Source: an alpha proteobacterium AAP81b (lineage in GTDB: Bacteria; Pseudomonadota; Alphaproteobacteria; Sphingomonadales; Sphingomonadaceae). From it: 58,683 nucleotides of DNA. Below, piece by piece: positions 1-8,685 of the stretch (position 1 is its first letter; every line of letters begins with the position of its first letter). A program made the translations under genes and the position numbers. The stretch spans positions 1 to 58,683 of the forward strand of contig LJHX01000089.1 in assembly GCA_001295935.1 (NCBI GenBank), given 5' to 3'. The notes under the pieces were generated by a model. The model was given only the letters and a program-made list of their open reading frames with translations, made no database searches and was not told the DNA's origin.

Positions 1-1418
1 CTATCGACGCCCTCGCCGCCGGCGGCGGCCAGCGCGACGAGCGCCGCCGCCCGCCGCCGTCGGCGGAACAGCAGCAGCGCCACCGCGAGCACCAGCGCGA
101 CGCCGAGGCCGAGCGCCGCCCAGGGCGCCGTCTTTTCGACCACCGGCGTCTGATACCAGGCGCGCGGCGCCGCCGGCTCGGCCGCGAAGCCGCGCAGCTG
201 CACCTCGACAAGATCGCCGCGCGCCGCGTCAAAGCCGATCGCGCCGCGGACGATGCGGGCGATCTGGGCGAGGTCGGCCGGCGTCGCCTTGGCCAGCGCG
301 GCGCGATCGATGACCACCGCCACCGACAGGCGCTTGAGGCGCGGGGTGCCGCCGCGCGTCACCGAAACATCCCGCCCCAGCTCCCAGGCGCGGTTGGTCG
401 TCTCGTTGGTGACGCTCGGCGGGGGAGCGGGCGCCGGCGGCGCGGCGGGCGGCGTCGCCGAAAGCTGCGCCGCCGCCGGCGCGGTGTTGCTCAGCGCCCC
501 GGGGATGCCGCGCGCCGGCGGCGGGCTGGTGTCGATCGCCCGCGCGGCGCTTTCGGTCTTGAGCACGCCAGGTTGCAGCCGCTCGCTGGTGGCCTCGGAC
601 TGGCTGAAATCGACATCGGCGGCGACCTCGGCGGTGAAGCGCCCCGCGCCGACAAGCGGCGTCAGCAGCTTCATCAGCCGCTCGCGCACCATGGCTTCGA
701 CCTTGACCTGATAGCCGAGCTGGACCTGCTCGCCCGTCCCCGCCGACAGCAAAGCGCCGGTCTGGTCGACGACGCTGACCTTGTCGGGGGCGAGCCCCGG
801 CACCGACGACGACACCAGCCAGACGATGGCACGCACCTGCGCCTCGCCGAGCACCCGCCCCGGCGCCAGCGTCACGAACACCGACGCCGACGGCGGCGCC
901 TTGTCGCGCACGAAGACGCTGGGTTCGGGCAGCGCGATATGCAGCGTCGCGCGCTTGACGCCGTCGATCGCCTCGATCGAGCTCGCCAGCTCGACCTCGG
1001 TCGCCGACTTCAGCCGCGCCGCCTCGACGGCGCGGCTCAATCCCAAGGGCATGTCACCGACCGGATCGAGGCCGCGCGCCGACTTCGGCAGCCCCTGCCC
1101 GGCCAGCAGGATGCGCGCCGCGGCGACATCGCCCGCCGCCACCTGGATGGCGCCGGTCGCCGGATCGACGCGGGCATTGTAATTGCCCGCCTCGAGCGCG
1201 GTCAGCACCGCCGCCTTGTCGCCATCCGAAAGCTCGCCATAGAGCGGCCGCCAGTCGGGCGATTGCAACCCCCACCACAGGCCGAGCGCCGCCAGCACCG
1301 CCACCACGGCGAGGATCGCCGGCCGCGCCCGCACCACCGCCGGCTGGGCGGCGAGCGCGCGCAGGCGCTCGGGCAGCGCCGAGGGCATCGGCAAGGTGAG
1401 AGCGGCGGCCTCGGCCAT
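1..1418 (-). CDS. fliF: Flagellar M-ring protein FliF (3' end outside window)
   Basis: FliF forms the MS-ring of the flagellar basal body in the inner membrane. Reading leftward from the ATG at 1418, the frame stays open to the window edge, about 472 codons. A first membrane segment lies near residues 28-45. The YscJ/FliF-type region follows, with phrases such as DWRPLYGEL and ARILLAGQGLPKSARG. After it come a Pro/Ala-rich linker and a second membrane segment (about 435-455) ending in an Arg-rich stretch. The C-terminal FliG-binding part is off the window. An in-frame TGA directly precedes the ATG, which supports this start. It lies 32 bp after fliE and is probably co-transcribed with it. Confidence 0.93.
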   Translation of the reverse strand, partial: MAEAAALTLPMPSALPERLRALAAQPAVVRARPAILAVVAVLAALGLWWGLQSPDWRPLYGELSDGDKAAVLTALEAGNYNARVDPATGAIQVAAGDVAAARILLAGQGLPKSARGLDPVGDMPLGLSRAVEAARLKSATEVELASSIEAIDGVKRATLHIALPEPSVFVRDKAPPSASVFVTLAPGRVLGEAQVRAIVWLVSSSVPGLAPDKVSVVDQTGALLSAGTGEQVQLGYQVKVEAMVRERLMKLLTPLVGAGRFTAEVAADVDFSQSEATSERLQPGVLKTESAARAIDTSPPPARGIPGALSNTAPAAAQLSATPPAAPPAPAPPPSVTNETTNRAWELGRDVSVTRGGTPRLKRLSVAVVIDRAALAKATPADLAQIARIVRGAIGFDAARGDLVEVQLRGFAAEPAAPRAWYQTPVVEKTAPWAALGLGVALVLAVALLLFRRRRRAAALVALAAAGGEGVD

Positions 1419-1450
1419 TCAACCGGCCCCGGCCGGCGCGGGCACGCCGA

Positions 1451-1768
1451 TCATAGCGGCATGCTCATCACGTCCTTGTACGCTCCGAGCAGACGGTTGC
1501 GGACCTGGAGGGTTGCCTCGAAGGCGATCGACGCCTTCTGCCTGGCGATCATCACGCCGGCGAGATCCTGGGTGTCGCCGCGTTCATAGGCTTCCGACAT
1601 CGCACCCGCCTGGTCCTGGACGCGGCTGACCGACCGCAGCGCGTCGCGCATCGCCGTCTCGAAGCGCGGCGTCTCGGCGGGCTGGGCGGCCTGCCCGAGC
1701 GCCGCATTGCGCGCCAGGATTTCGGCACGCAGCGCCAGCACGCTGCGCGTGTCGACGGGTGGCAGCAT
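1451..1768 (-). CDS. fliE: Flagellar hook-basal body protein FliE
   Basis: FliE is the small adaptor between the MS-ring and the proximal rod. The 105-residue length and the conserved C-terminal half (AGVMIARQKASIAFEATLQV, then RNRLLGAYKDVMSMPL) are typical of the family. It sits 2 bp downstream of the sigma-54 activator and upstream of fliF, the common fliE-fliF order, so all three genes are probably one transcript. Confidence 0.93.
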   Translation of the reverse strand: MLPPVDTRSVLALRAEILARNAALGQAAQPAETPRFETAMRDALRSVSRVQDQAGAMSEAYERGDTQDLAGVMIARQKASIAFEATLQVRNRLLGAYKDVMSMPL

Positions 1769-1771
1769 CGT

Positions 1772-2956
1772 CTATTGGACCGTCGTGCTCGGCCGCCGCA
1801 TCGCCGCCAGCTTGTAGCGCAGGGTGCGCTCGCTGATGCCCAGCCGCTCGGCGGCGGCGCGACGGCTGTGGCTTTCGGCGATCACCGAGCGGATGACCTT
1901 GTCCTCATGGTGGCGGACGATGCCGGTCAGCGGCGCCGCGGCACTGGCGAGACCGGCGACGGGCAGGCGATCGAAGACGAGATGCTCGGGGTCGATGGTG
2001 TCGCCGGCGGTCAGCACCAGCGCGCGGTCGAGGACGTTGCCGAGCTCGCGGACATTGCCCGGCCAGTCATGCGCCTTCAGCCGCGCCAGCGCCGACGCCG
2101 TCAGCCAGGGCACAAGACCGCGCGCCGCGCGCAACAGCCAGCGCGCCGCGATCGCCGCGATATCGTCGGGGCGCGCCTTCAGGGGCAAAGTGCGCAGCGG
2201 GAAGACGGCCAGGCGGTAAAAGAGATCGGCGCGGAAGCGCCCGGCGGCGACTTCGCCGGCGAGATCGCGGTTGGCGCAGGCGATGAAGCGCACATCGACC
2301 GCCTCGGCGCGGTTGGCACCGATCGCCAGCACCTCGCGCTCCTGCAGGGTACGCAGCAGCTTGGCCTGCAGTACCAGCGGCAGCTCGCTGACCTCGTCGA
2401 GCAACAGGCTGCCCTTGTCGGCGCTGCGAATGAGGCCGCGGCTGGGGGCGGAGGCACCGGTAAAGGCGCCGCGCTCGTGACCGAACAAGGCTGCTTCCAG
2501 CATCGTTTCGGGGAGCGCGGCGCAGTTGACCGCGACCAGGGGGGAGTCGCGGCGGGGGGACAGGGTGTGAACCAGGCGGGCGAGACCTTCCTTGCCGGTG
2601 CCGGTCTCGCCTTCGATGAGCACGGTGACATCATGCGCCGCGACGCGCCCGGCGAGCGCCAGCAGGTCGCGGCTGGCGGGGTCGGCGGCGGCGGGGCGCT
2701 CCTCACCGGCGGCAAAGGCAGCGATCAGCGCGGTGGCGAATTCGTGATCGGCGGGCGCGACGCGGAGTTCGAGGCGACCCGGCAGGATCAGCGCCTTGCT
2801 GCGCGCGGCCCGCGCCAGCGCAACATGTCGCCACAGCGGCCGTGACCCATCGGTGACAAGCAGCGTATCGCCGAGATCGATCTGCGCGAGACCCGGCAAC
2901 CAATCGCCGGGGGCGTCAGGAGCAGGAGCGGGAGCGGAGGCGGGTGATGCGGACAT
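1772..2956 (-). CDS. Sigma-54-dependent flagellar transcription activator (FlbD/FleQ type)
   Basis: This is an enhancer-binding AAA+ protein that remodels RNA polymerase-sigma54. A Walker A motif (GETGTGKE), the sigma-54 contact loop GAFTGA, the segment LLLDEVSELP and a C-terminal Fis-type helix-turn-helix (RRAAAERLGISERTLRYKL) are visible. The N-terminal 110 or so residues do not show an obvious phosphorylatable receiver, as in FlbD/FleQ regulators. The ATG at 2956 is chosen; the frame is open to a TTG at 3064, but a consensus sigma-54 promoter lies between the two. Position directly before fliE-fliF points to flagellar control. Which homologue it is (FlbD or FleQ) cannot be settled here. 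Confidence 0.85.
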   Translation of the reverse strand: MSASPASAPAPAPDAPGDWLPGLAQIDLGDTLLVTDGSRPLWRHVALARAARSKALILPGRLELRVAPADHEFATALIAAFAAGEERPAAADPASRDLLALAGRVAAHDVTVLIEGETGTGKEGLARLVHTLSPRRDSPLVAVNCAALPETMLEAALFGHERGAFTGASAPSRGLIRSADKGSLLLDEVSELPLVLQAKLLRTLQEREVLAIGANRAEAVDVRFIACANRDLAGEVAAGRFRADLFYRLAVFPLRTLPLKARPDDIAAIAARWLLRAARGLVPWLTASALARLKAHDWPGNVRELGNVLDRALVLTAGDTIDPEHLVFDRLPVAGLASAAAPLTGIVRHHEDKVIRSVIAESHSRRAAAERLGISERTLRYKLAAMRRPSTTVQ

Positions 2957-2968
2957 GCCCGCTGCATC

Positions 2969-2983
2969 GCAAACTCCGTGCCA
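2969..2983 (-). promoter_or_regulatory. Candidate sigma-54 (-24/-12) promoter
   Basis: On the minus strand the sequence reads TGGCACGGAGTTTGC, a match to the TGGCAC-N5-TTGC consensus with the obligatory GG-N10-GC spacing. Transcription would begin near 2957, practically at the ATG of the activator gene. The mRNA would then be nearly leaderless, or the protein starts further in. It would make the flagellar activator itself sigma-54 dependent. Confidence 0.6.
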
Positions 2984-3035
2984 TTCAGCCGTTAAGGACG
3001 ATGCGGCATCGAAACGGATTAAGGAAAGGTTTTTC

Positions 3036-3063
3036 GCGTCAAAAAACTGACGCTTATGCGTCA
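3036..3063. repeat. Three alternating GCGTCA/TGACGC half-sites
   Basis: GCGTCA (3036-3041), TGACGC (3048-3053) and GCGTCA (3058-3063) alternate in orientation and give two overlapping dyads, with spacers of 6 and 4 bases. They lie about 50-100 bp upstream of the sigma-54 promoter of the flagellar activator. That is the usual place for an enhancer-binding protein, so they may be an upstream activating site. This is inference. Confidence 0.45.
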
Positions 3064-3129
3064 AAAATCCGACACATCGTCAACTTCCTGACACTTATCC
3101 CCAGCTTTTCCCTAGACTTTCCCGCACGC

Positions 3130-4263
3130 TTATCCCAGGTTGGCCGTGGTCGCGACGATGGTGCCGCCGCCGATGACGCGCGATCCGTCATAGGCAACCG
3201 CCGCCTGCCCCGGCGCGACGCCAAACTGCGGCACGGCAAAGACGATGGCGTCGCCCGTCCAGCGCGCCGCCGCGGGCGCCGCCATCGAGCGGACCTTGAC
3301 GGTCAACGCGCCGTCGGTCGGCCCGAGCCGATTGATATCCTCAAGCCGCGCCGCGCCGACGGCCAGCGCGGCGCGCGGGCCCACGACGATCCGGTTGGCG
3401 GCAGCATCGATGGCGACGACATAGAGCGGCTCGGCCTGGCCGCCAACATCGAGCCCGCGGCGCTGGCCGACGGTGAAACGGTGGATGCCATGATGCTCGC
3501 CGAGCACCCGGCCGGCGCGATCGACAATGGCGCCGGGGCGCGCGAGCTCGGGGCGCAGCCGCTCGACGGTCGCCGCATAATCGCCACCGGCAACGAAGCA
3601 GATATCCTGGCTGTCGGGCTTGGCGGCGACGCCAAGCCCGAAGCGCGCCGCCAGCGCCCGCGTCGCGGCCTTGGGCAGCGCCCCCAGCGGAAAGCGCAGA
3701 TAGTCGAGCTGGTCGCGCGTCGTCGCCCAGAGGAAATAGCTCTGGTCCTTGCCCGGATCGGCGCCGCGATGCAGTTCGGGCCCCGCCGCGCCGTCGATCC
3801 GCTGGACATAATGGCCGGTCAGCAGTGCCTCGGCGCCAAGCTCGCGCGCCAGCGCCAGCAGGTCGGTGAACTTAACCGTGCGGTTGCACTCGACGCACGG
3901 CACCGGCGTCTGGCCGCGAGCATAGCTGTCGGCGAAGGCCGCCATCACCGCGGCGCGGAAGCGCGCTTCCATGTCGACGACATAATGCGCGATGCCGAGG
4001 CGGTCGGCGACGGCGCGGGCGTCGCGGATATCGGCACCGGCGCAGCAGGCGCCGGGCCGCGCGGCGGCGGCGCCGCTGTCGTAGAGCTGCAGGGTTACCC
4101 CGACGACATCGCAGCCGGCTTCGGCGGCGAGCGCCGCGACGACCGAGGAATCGACCCCGCCCGACATCGCCACCGCGACGCGGCGCCCGGCGAGCGGCGC
4201 CAGGATCGCCTCGGGGCGGCTTGATAAGGGCATATCAGCCATCGGTAGGGGGGCGCTCGCCAT
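3130..4263 (-). CDS. mnmA: tRNA-specific 2-thiouridylase MnmA
   Basis: MnmA transfers sulfur to U34 of tRNA-Lys, -Glu and -Gln in an ATP-dependent reaction. The PP-loop SGGVDSS is near the N-terminus. The two catalytic cysteine contexts PVPCVECN and SQDICF are present, with GHYVQR and the C-terminal beta-barrel segments between and after them. The open frame extends to a TTG at 4311. ATG codons occur at 4263, 4239 and 4230 with no clear ribosome site, so the start is uncertain by about ten residues. The gene ends with TAA, one of the few conserved genes here to do so. It is divergent from sciP-ctrA. Confidence 0.92.
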   Translation of the reverse strand: MASAPLPMADMPLSSRPEAILAPLAGRRVAVAMSGGVDSSVVAALAAEAGCDVVGVTLQLYDSGAAAARPGACCAGADIRDARAVADRLGIAHYVVDMEARFRAAVMAAFADSYARGQTPVPCVECNRTVKFTDLLALARELGAEALLTGHYVQRIDGAAGPELHRGADPGKDQSYFLWATTRDQLDYLRFPLGALPKAATRALAARFGLGVAAKPDSQDICFVAGGDYAATVERLRPELARPGAIVDRAGRVLGEHHGIHRFTVGQRRGLDVGGQAEPLYVVAIDAAANRIVVGPRAALAVGAARLEDINRLGPTDGALTVKVRSMAAPAAARWTGDAIVFAVPQFGVAPGQAAVAYDGSRVIGGGTIVATTANLG

Positions 4264-4447
4264 GGCCGCGCCATGTGGCCCGGCGGCCCCCGAGGTCAAG
4301 GCCCCGGGCAAGCGTCGCCGGACCCGAACCCGGCAACGCCCTGCCGCAAAACCGGCAAACGCCTGCCGTTAACCAATGGGTGGCTGAACCCGCGGCGCCG
4401 CTCCGCCGTCAATCGTGACGAACCAGAAGCCAACAAAAGGGACAGCC

Positions 4448-4717
4448 ATGGCACGCGGCACGACGCGAATTGACGATCTCGATGAAAACGGCCTGCCGCC
4501 GCTCGATACGCACCGCTGGGTGGCGCGGCGCAAGGCCGCCATTCTCGGCGCCATCAGCCGCGGCGTGCTATCAAGGGCCGAGGCCTGCGCACGCTATCAG
4601 ATCAGCGATGCCGAACTGCGCTTGTGGGAACGCGCCGTTGCCTGCGCCGGCGTGCCGGGGCTGCGGGTAACGCGCGTGCAGATCTATCGTCCCGTCTTCG
4701 AAGGGCATGAAGCATGA
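4448..4717 (+). CDS. sciP: SciP/DUF1153 family CtrA inhibitor
   Basis: In Caulobacter SciP binds CtrA and blocks transcription from CtrA-dependent promoters. This 89-residue protein carries the family core ([20 protein letters not shown], then [20 protein letters not shown]), a helix-turn-helix-like fold. The ATG at 4448 has AGGGA about seven bases upstream and is preferred to the ATG at 4415. It lies just upstream of ctrA in the same direction, a logical pairing of a master regulator with its inhibitor. Confidence 0.88.
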   Translation: MARGTTRIDDLDENGLPPLDTHRWVARRKAAILGAISRGVLSRAEACARYQISDAELRLWERAVACAGVPGLRVTRVQIYRPVFEGHEA

Positions 4718-4814
4718 TCGCCGGGTGGCGCGCGGACGCCGAAAAAACCGTCCTTCGTCTATCAAACGACCGTATACGTCGCGTCGGTCTTTACCCTGTC
4801 ACGCAAAAGGCGTT

Positions 4815-4819
4815 GAGTC
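4815..4819. promoter_or_regulatory. GANTC (CcrM) site in the ctrA upstream region
   Basis: GAGTC lies 66 bp before the ctrA start codon in the 167-bp gap after sciP. In Caulobacter the ctrA P1 promoter contains a GANTC site whose hemimethylation times expression through GcrA/CcrM. A single 5-base site is weak evidence, and the parallel is inference. Confidence 0.3.
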
Positions 4820-4884
4820 ATGAAGGGTTCAGCGGTCGCCGATGCGGGGTCGGCACCGCGGAAGGAGCCCCCGAGGAGTTGACG

Positions 4885-5583
4885 ATGCGCGTGCTGCTGA
4901 TCGAGGACGACAGGGCAATGGCACGGTCGGTCGAGCTGATGCTCGACGAAGCCGGCTTCGAGCACGAGACCGCCGGGACGGGCGAAGTCGCGCTGGAATA
5001 TGCCCGGACCTATGAATTCGATGTAATCATGCTCGACCTGACCCTGCCCGACACCAACGGCCACGAGGTGCTGCGGCAGCTGCGCCAGCTGCGGGTCAAT
5101 TCGCCGGTGCTGATCCTGTCGGGCGACAGCGACACCAGCACCAAGGTGACGGGCTTCGGCGCCGGCGCCGACGATTATGTCTGCAAGCCCTTCGACAAGG
5201 CCGAGTTGCTGGCGCGCCTCCACGCGCTCGTTCGCCGCAGCCAGGGCCATGCCCAGTCGGTGATCACCACCGGCCCGGTGGCGATCGATCTCGCGGCGCG
5301 CACGGTCGAGGTCAACGGCCGCCGCGTCGGGCTGACCGGCAAGGAATATGCGATCCTCGAGATGCTGTCGCTGCGCAAGGGCATGACGCTGACCAAGGAA
5401 ATGTTCCTGACGCACCTCTATGGCGGCCGCGACGAGCCCGAGCTCAAGATCATCGACGTCTTCGTCTGCAAGCTGCGCAAGAAGCTGTTCCTTGCCGGCG
5501 CGCCGGCTTCGGGCTGCATCGAGACCGTCTGGGGCCGCGGCTATTCGCTGCGCGATCCCCAGCCCGAGCGCGACGTCGCCTGA
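4885..5583 (+). CDS. ctrA: Cell-cycle response regulator CtrA
   Basis: CtrA is the OmpR-type master regulator of the alphaproteobacterial cell cycle and motility. The 232-residue product starts [20 protein letters not shown]. It has the phospho-acceptor region [16 protein letters not shown], the [20 protein letters not shown] linker and a winged-helix domain ending in [12 protein letters not shown]. Length and sequence match CtrA closely. The ATG at 4885 is chosen over the ORF start at 4714 because GAGGAG lies just before it and the protein then begins exactly at the receiver domain. Confidence 0.95.
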   Translation: MRVLLIEDDRAMARSVELMLDEAGFEHETAGTGEVALEYARTYEFDVIMLDLTLPDTNGHEVLRQLRQLRVNSPVLILSGDSDTSTKVTGFGAGADDYVCKPFDKAELLARLHALVRRSQGHAQSVITTGPVAIDLAARTVEVNGRRVGLTGKEYAILEMLSLRKGMTLTKEMFLTHLYGGRDEPELKIIDVFVCKLRKKLFLAGAPASGCIETVWGRGYSLRDPQPERDVA

Positions 5584-5608
5584 CGCGACTCCTGTCGAAG
5601 GATCGTCA

Positions 5609-5626
5609 CCCCCGCGAACGCGGGGG
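5609..5626. repeat. G/C-rich hairpin after ctrA
   Basis: CCCCCGCG-AA-CGCGGGGG is a perfect inverted repeat between ctrA and the convergent FMN reductase. It could end transcription from either side, although no T-run follows. Short palindromes of this CCCGCGAACGCGGG type are common dispersed elements in sphingomonads (recalled, not searched). Confidence 0.5.
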
Positions 5627-5679
5627 CCCATCTCCCCCTTCCGGAGCATGCGCCCCCGACGGTCGCCGGCAGCACCGCC

Positions 5680-6270
5680 TCAATAGGGCGGCGCCACCCG
5701 GCCACGCTGCGCGGCCGAGGCCTCGGCCCACCATTCGAGATCGGCGGCGAAACGCGGAAACGCCTTCACCAGCGCCGCCCCGCCCTCGCCTTCCGGCCTC
5801 GCCTCGGCATCCAGCGCCGCGCCGATGCCGCCGACGGCAAGCGTGCTCGAAATCACCACCATGCCCATCTCGCTGAGCGTGCCATGCCAGCCCATCGCCC
5901 CGCGCGCGCCGCCCAGCCGGCCGGGCGAATAGCTGGCGATCGCCGCCGGCCGCCAGAACCATTCCTCCAGATAATGGTCGGTCAGATTCTTCAGCCCGGG
6001 CTGCATGCCCCAATTATACTCGCCGGTGACGAACACGAAGCCATCGGCGGCGCGGAGGCGCGCGGCGAGCGCCGCCATCGCCGGGGGCGCCTCGCCCGGC
6101 GGATATTCCTTGAACATGCGATCGAGCATCGGCAGCCCGACCTCGCGCGCGTCGATCAACGATGCCGCATGGCCGCGCGCGCCCAGGCCCTCGACAAGGA
6201 AACGCGCCAGCCGGATGCCGATGCGGTCGCGGCGGTAGGAACCGTAGAAAACCAGAAAATCGAGCGCCAT
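5680..6270 (-). CDS. NADPH-dependent FMN reductase family protein
   Basis: This is a flavodoxin-fold oxidoreductase of the NADPH-dependent FMN reductase family (quinone or azo-type reductases). The N-terminus (FLVFYGSYRRDRIGIRLA) carries the phosphate-binding loop, and the signature GEYNWGMQPGLKNLTDH follows near residue 85. The 196-residue length fits. Substrate cannot be inferred. It is transcribed away from the neighbouring protease gene. Confidence 0.85.
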   Translation of the reverse strand: MALDFLVFYGSYRRDRIGIRLARFLVEGLGARGHAASLIDAREVGLPMLDRMFKEYPPGEAPPAMAALAARLRAADGFVFVTGEYNWGMQPGLKNLTDHYLEEWFWRPAAIASYSPGRLGGARGAMGWHGTLSEMGMVVISSTLAVGGIGAALDAEARPEGEGGAALVKAFPRFAADLEWWAEASAAQRGRVAPPY

Positions 6271-6369
6271 CGCCGAACTCCATCAAGCCTGCCAATTCGG
6301 CGCCAACCCCCGGCTGACTCCGTCGTAACGATCGATTAGGATCGCGGATGCGACAGGATGAGGCTGACG

Positions 6370-8508
6370 ATGACGAGGGTAACACTTTCCGCCGCGGCGA
6401 TCGATGCCGGTCTGCATACGGCGGGCTTCTCGCTGGCGTCGAACCAGTTCACCTTCTCCTTGCCCGGCGCCGGCGCCACCTGGACCGGCTATGGCGCCGG
6501 CAGCGAACCGACGCTGGCCGGCTATGGCACGCTGTCGACGGCGCAGTTCGAAGCCTTTCGCGACGCCATCGAGGCCTGGGACATGCTGATCGCGCCCGAT
6601 TTCAGCTGGGTTGCCGATTCCGGCGCGAGCTTCGGCGAAATCCGTGTCGCCTTCACCACCATCGGCGGCAGCACCGCCGGCTACGCCTATAGCGGCACGC
6701 CGCAGCCGCCGGGGGGCCGCGTCGGCGACATCTGGCTCAATTCCAACACCGCCAGCGAGGATTTCGGCCGCGACACCGGTAGCCAGAATTACGCTACCCT
6801 GCTCCACGAGATCGGCCATACGCTCGGGTTGAAGCACCCCTTCGACACGCCGCTGCTCGATCCGGCGTTCGACAATATCCGCTTCACCCTGCTGTCCTAC
6901 ACCAGCCCCGGCCAGATCGTTGCCTTCAACGGCAGCGGCTTCCAGATCGGCGCGACGATCACCCCAGTATCGGCGATCACCCCGATGGTCATCGATATCG
7001 CCGCCGTCCAGGCGATCTATGGCGCCGAGACCACCACCAATGCCGGCGACACCGGCTACGGCTTCGATCCCAACGCCAGGACGGTGCAGACCATCTACGA
7101 CGCCGGCGGCACCGACATTTTCGATTTCAGCAATTTCACCCGCCCGGTCGTCGTCGACCTTGCCCCCGGCGCCTATTCCAGCCTTGGCGTCTTCAGCCGC
7201 GCCGATCAGATCGCCGCGGCGACCTTGCTGTTCCCCAATTTCGGCGACTTCATCGCCTCGACGATCAACCAGGTCGACGATCTCTTCACCTGGGAGGACA
7301 ATCTCGGCATCGCGCTCGGCACAATCATCGAGAACGTCAGAGGCGGCAGCGGCAACGATGTCATCAGCGGCAACGACGCCAACAACGAGCTCGAAGGCGG
7401 CGCCGGCAACGATCTGTTGAGCGCCGGCGCCGGCCGCGACACCTTGACGGGCGGCGCCGGCAATGATTCCCTCGGCGGCGGCAGCGGCAATGATTTCTAT
7501 GTCGTCGACACCCAGAACGACATTGTTTTCGAAAGCCTCGCCGAGGGCAATGACAGCGTCTTCGCCAGCGCCGGCTATTATCTCTGGGCCAATCTCGAAA
7601 GCCTCTTCCTCGCCGACGATGTCGAAGGCAGCACCGATTTCTTCGGGGTCGGCAACGATCTTGCCAACACGCTGGTCGGCAACAGCGGCGCCAATCTGCT
7701 GATCGCGCTCGGTGGCGACGATACCGCCAATGGCGGCGGCGGCAGCGATGCGATCTACGGCCAGGATGGCAATGATGTGATCAGCGGCGATGCCGGCATC
7801 GACTATCTCGTCGGCGGCGACGGCAACGACTTCATCACCGGCGAGGCCGACGCCGACGCCATCTATGGCGAGGCCGGCGACGACAGCCTTATCGGCGGCG
7901 CCAGTTTCGATACCGACATCCTTGTCGGCGCCGAGGGCAACGATACCCTCAACGGCTATTCGGGGCTCGGCGATTTCGATCTGATGGACGGCGGCAGCGG
8001 CGACGATCTCTACCGCGTCGATACCTTCGCCGATCTGACCTTCGAATCGGCGCGCGGCGGCCACGATACCGTCTTTGCCGACATCATCGGCAGCGGCTAT
8101 TATCTCTACGGCGAGGTCGAGGACCTCGTCCTGCTCGGCACCACGGCGTTCGGCGTCGGCAACGAACTCGCCAACCGCCTGACCGGGAGCGCTTCGGGCA
8201 ATACCCTGCTCGGCGGCGCCGGCAACGACACGATCGATGGCGGCGCCGGCAACGACATTCTCTTCGGCGAGGCCGGCGCCGATGTCTTCATCTTCGTCCC
8301 CGGCGACGGCGGCGATGCCATCGGCGACTTCACCCCGGGCAGCGACCGGATCGACCTTTCCGCCTATCCCTTCACCAGCTTCGCCGAGGTCCAGGCGCTC
8401 TTCGCCGAAGTCGGCGGCACCACCGCCATCCAGTTCGCCAATGGCGACTTCATCATCCTGAGCGGCGTCACCAACGCCGCGCTGTCGGCAGGCGACTTCC
8501 TGATCTGA
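6370..8508 (+). CDS. Serralysin-like M10 metalloprotease with RTX repeats
   Basis: This is a predicted secreted zinc protease. The extended zinc motif HEIGHTLGLKH occupies about residues 146-156. The Met-turn position reads LLSYTS, so Leu replaces the usual Met. From about residue 330 onward come glycine/aspartate-rich calcium nonapeptides (such as GGAGNDLLS), ending in a C-terminal domain of the M10/type I secretion kind (GDGGDAIGDFTPGSDRIDLS) and no signal peptide. The ATG at 6370 has GAGG about six bases before it and is preferred to the ATG at 6358. The last 350 residues closely resemble the next gene, so the pair looks like a tandem duplication. Confidence 0.88.
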   Translation: MTRVTLSAAAIDAGLHTAGFSLASNQFTFSLPGAGATWTGYGAGSEPTLAGYGTLSTAQFEAFRDAIEAWDMLIAPDFSWVADSGASFGEIRVAFTTIGGSTAGYAYSGTPQPPGGRVGDIWLNSNTASEDFGRDTGSQNYATLLHEIGHTLGLKHPFDTPLLDPAFDNIRFTLLSYTSPGQIVAFNGSGFQIGATITPVSAITPMVIDIAAVQAIYGAETTTNAGDTGYGFDPNARTVQTIYDAGGTDIFDFSNFTRPVVVDLAPGAYSSLGVFSRADQIAAATLLFPNFGDFIASTINQVDDLFTWEDNLGIALGTIIENVRGGSGNDVISGNDANNELEGGAGNDLLSAGAGRDTLTGGAGNDSLGGGSGNDFYVVDTQNDIVFESLAEGNDSVFASAGYYLWANLESLFLADDVEGSTDFFGVGNDLANTLVGNSGANLLIALGGDDTANGGGGSDAIYGQDGNDVISGDAGIDYLVGGDGNDFITGEADADAIYGEAGDDSLIGGASFDTDILVGAEGNDTLNGYSGLGDFDLMDGGSGDDLYRVDTFADLTFESARGGHDTVFADIIGSGYYLYGEVEDLVLLGTTAFGVGNELANRLTGSASGNTLLGGAGNDTIDGGAGNDILFGEAGADVFIFVPGDGGDAIGDFTPGSDRIDLSAYPFTSFAEVQALFAEVGGTTAIQFANGDFIILSGVTNAALSAGDFLI

Positions 8509-8685
8509 CGTGGCGGCGGCCCGCGCGCGAATTTTTTACCTTTCCCTTCCACAAGGTGCGGCGATCGGCGCGGGCGGCGCCCAGGGTGAGGAGGGTACGG
8601 CAAGGGGTCGGCCGGCCAGCGACCGTAGCACCTTGCAGCCGCCTTCGAAGTGCGACAGGGCAGCAGCAGACCCCAGGAGGAAGCC

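Noticed and set aside
3078-3087. GTCAACTTCC, as in the end of the 35-bp repeat, upstream of mnmA's end
   Set aside because: Only ten bases match, the dyads are absent and no TGTCCTACAC box is nearby.
3130-3132. Reassignment of TAA or TAG as sense codons, suggested by the three internal stops
   Set aside because: Conserved genes end with them: mnmA and the 2OG oxygenase at TAA, prsR and secF at TAG, at normal family lengths.
6893-6902. TGTCCTACAC, the module box sequence, inside the serralysin-like gene
   Set aside because: It is coding for Leu-Ser-Tyr-Thr and lacks the CCAAAT half; a chance match.
6283-8064. 593-codon open frame opposite the serralysin-like gene
   Set aside because: Same repeat-driven shadow; the plus strand carries the zinc motif and the RTX repeats.
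7340-8280. Regular short repeats that could suggest a CRISPR array
   Set aside because: They are in-frame glycine/aspartate nonapeptide codons of the RTX domain with no constant-length spacers.
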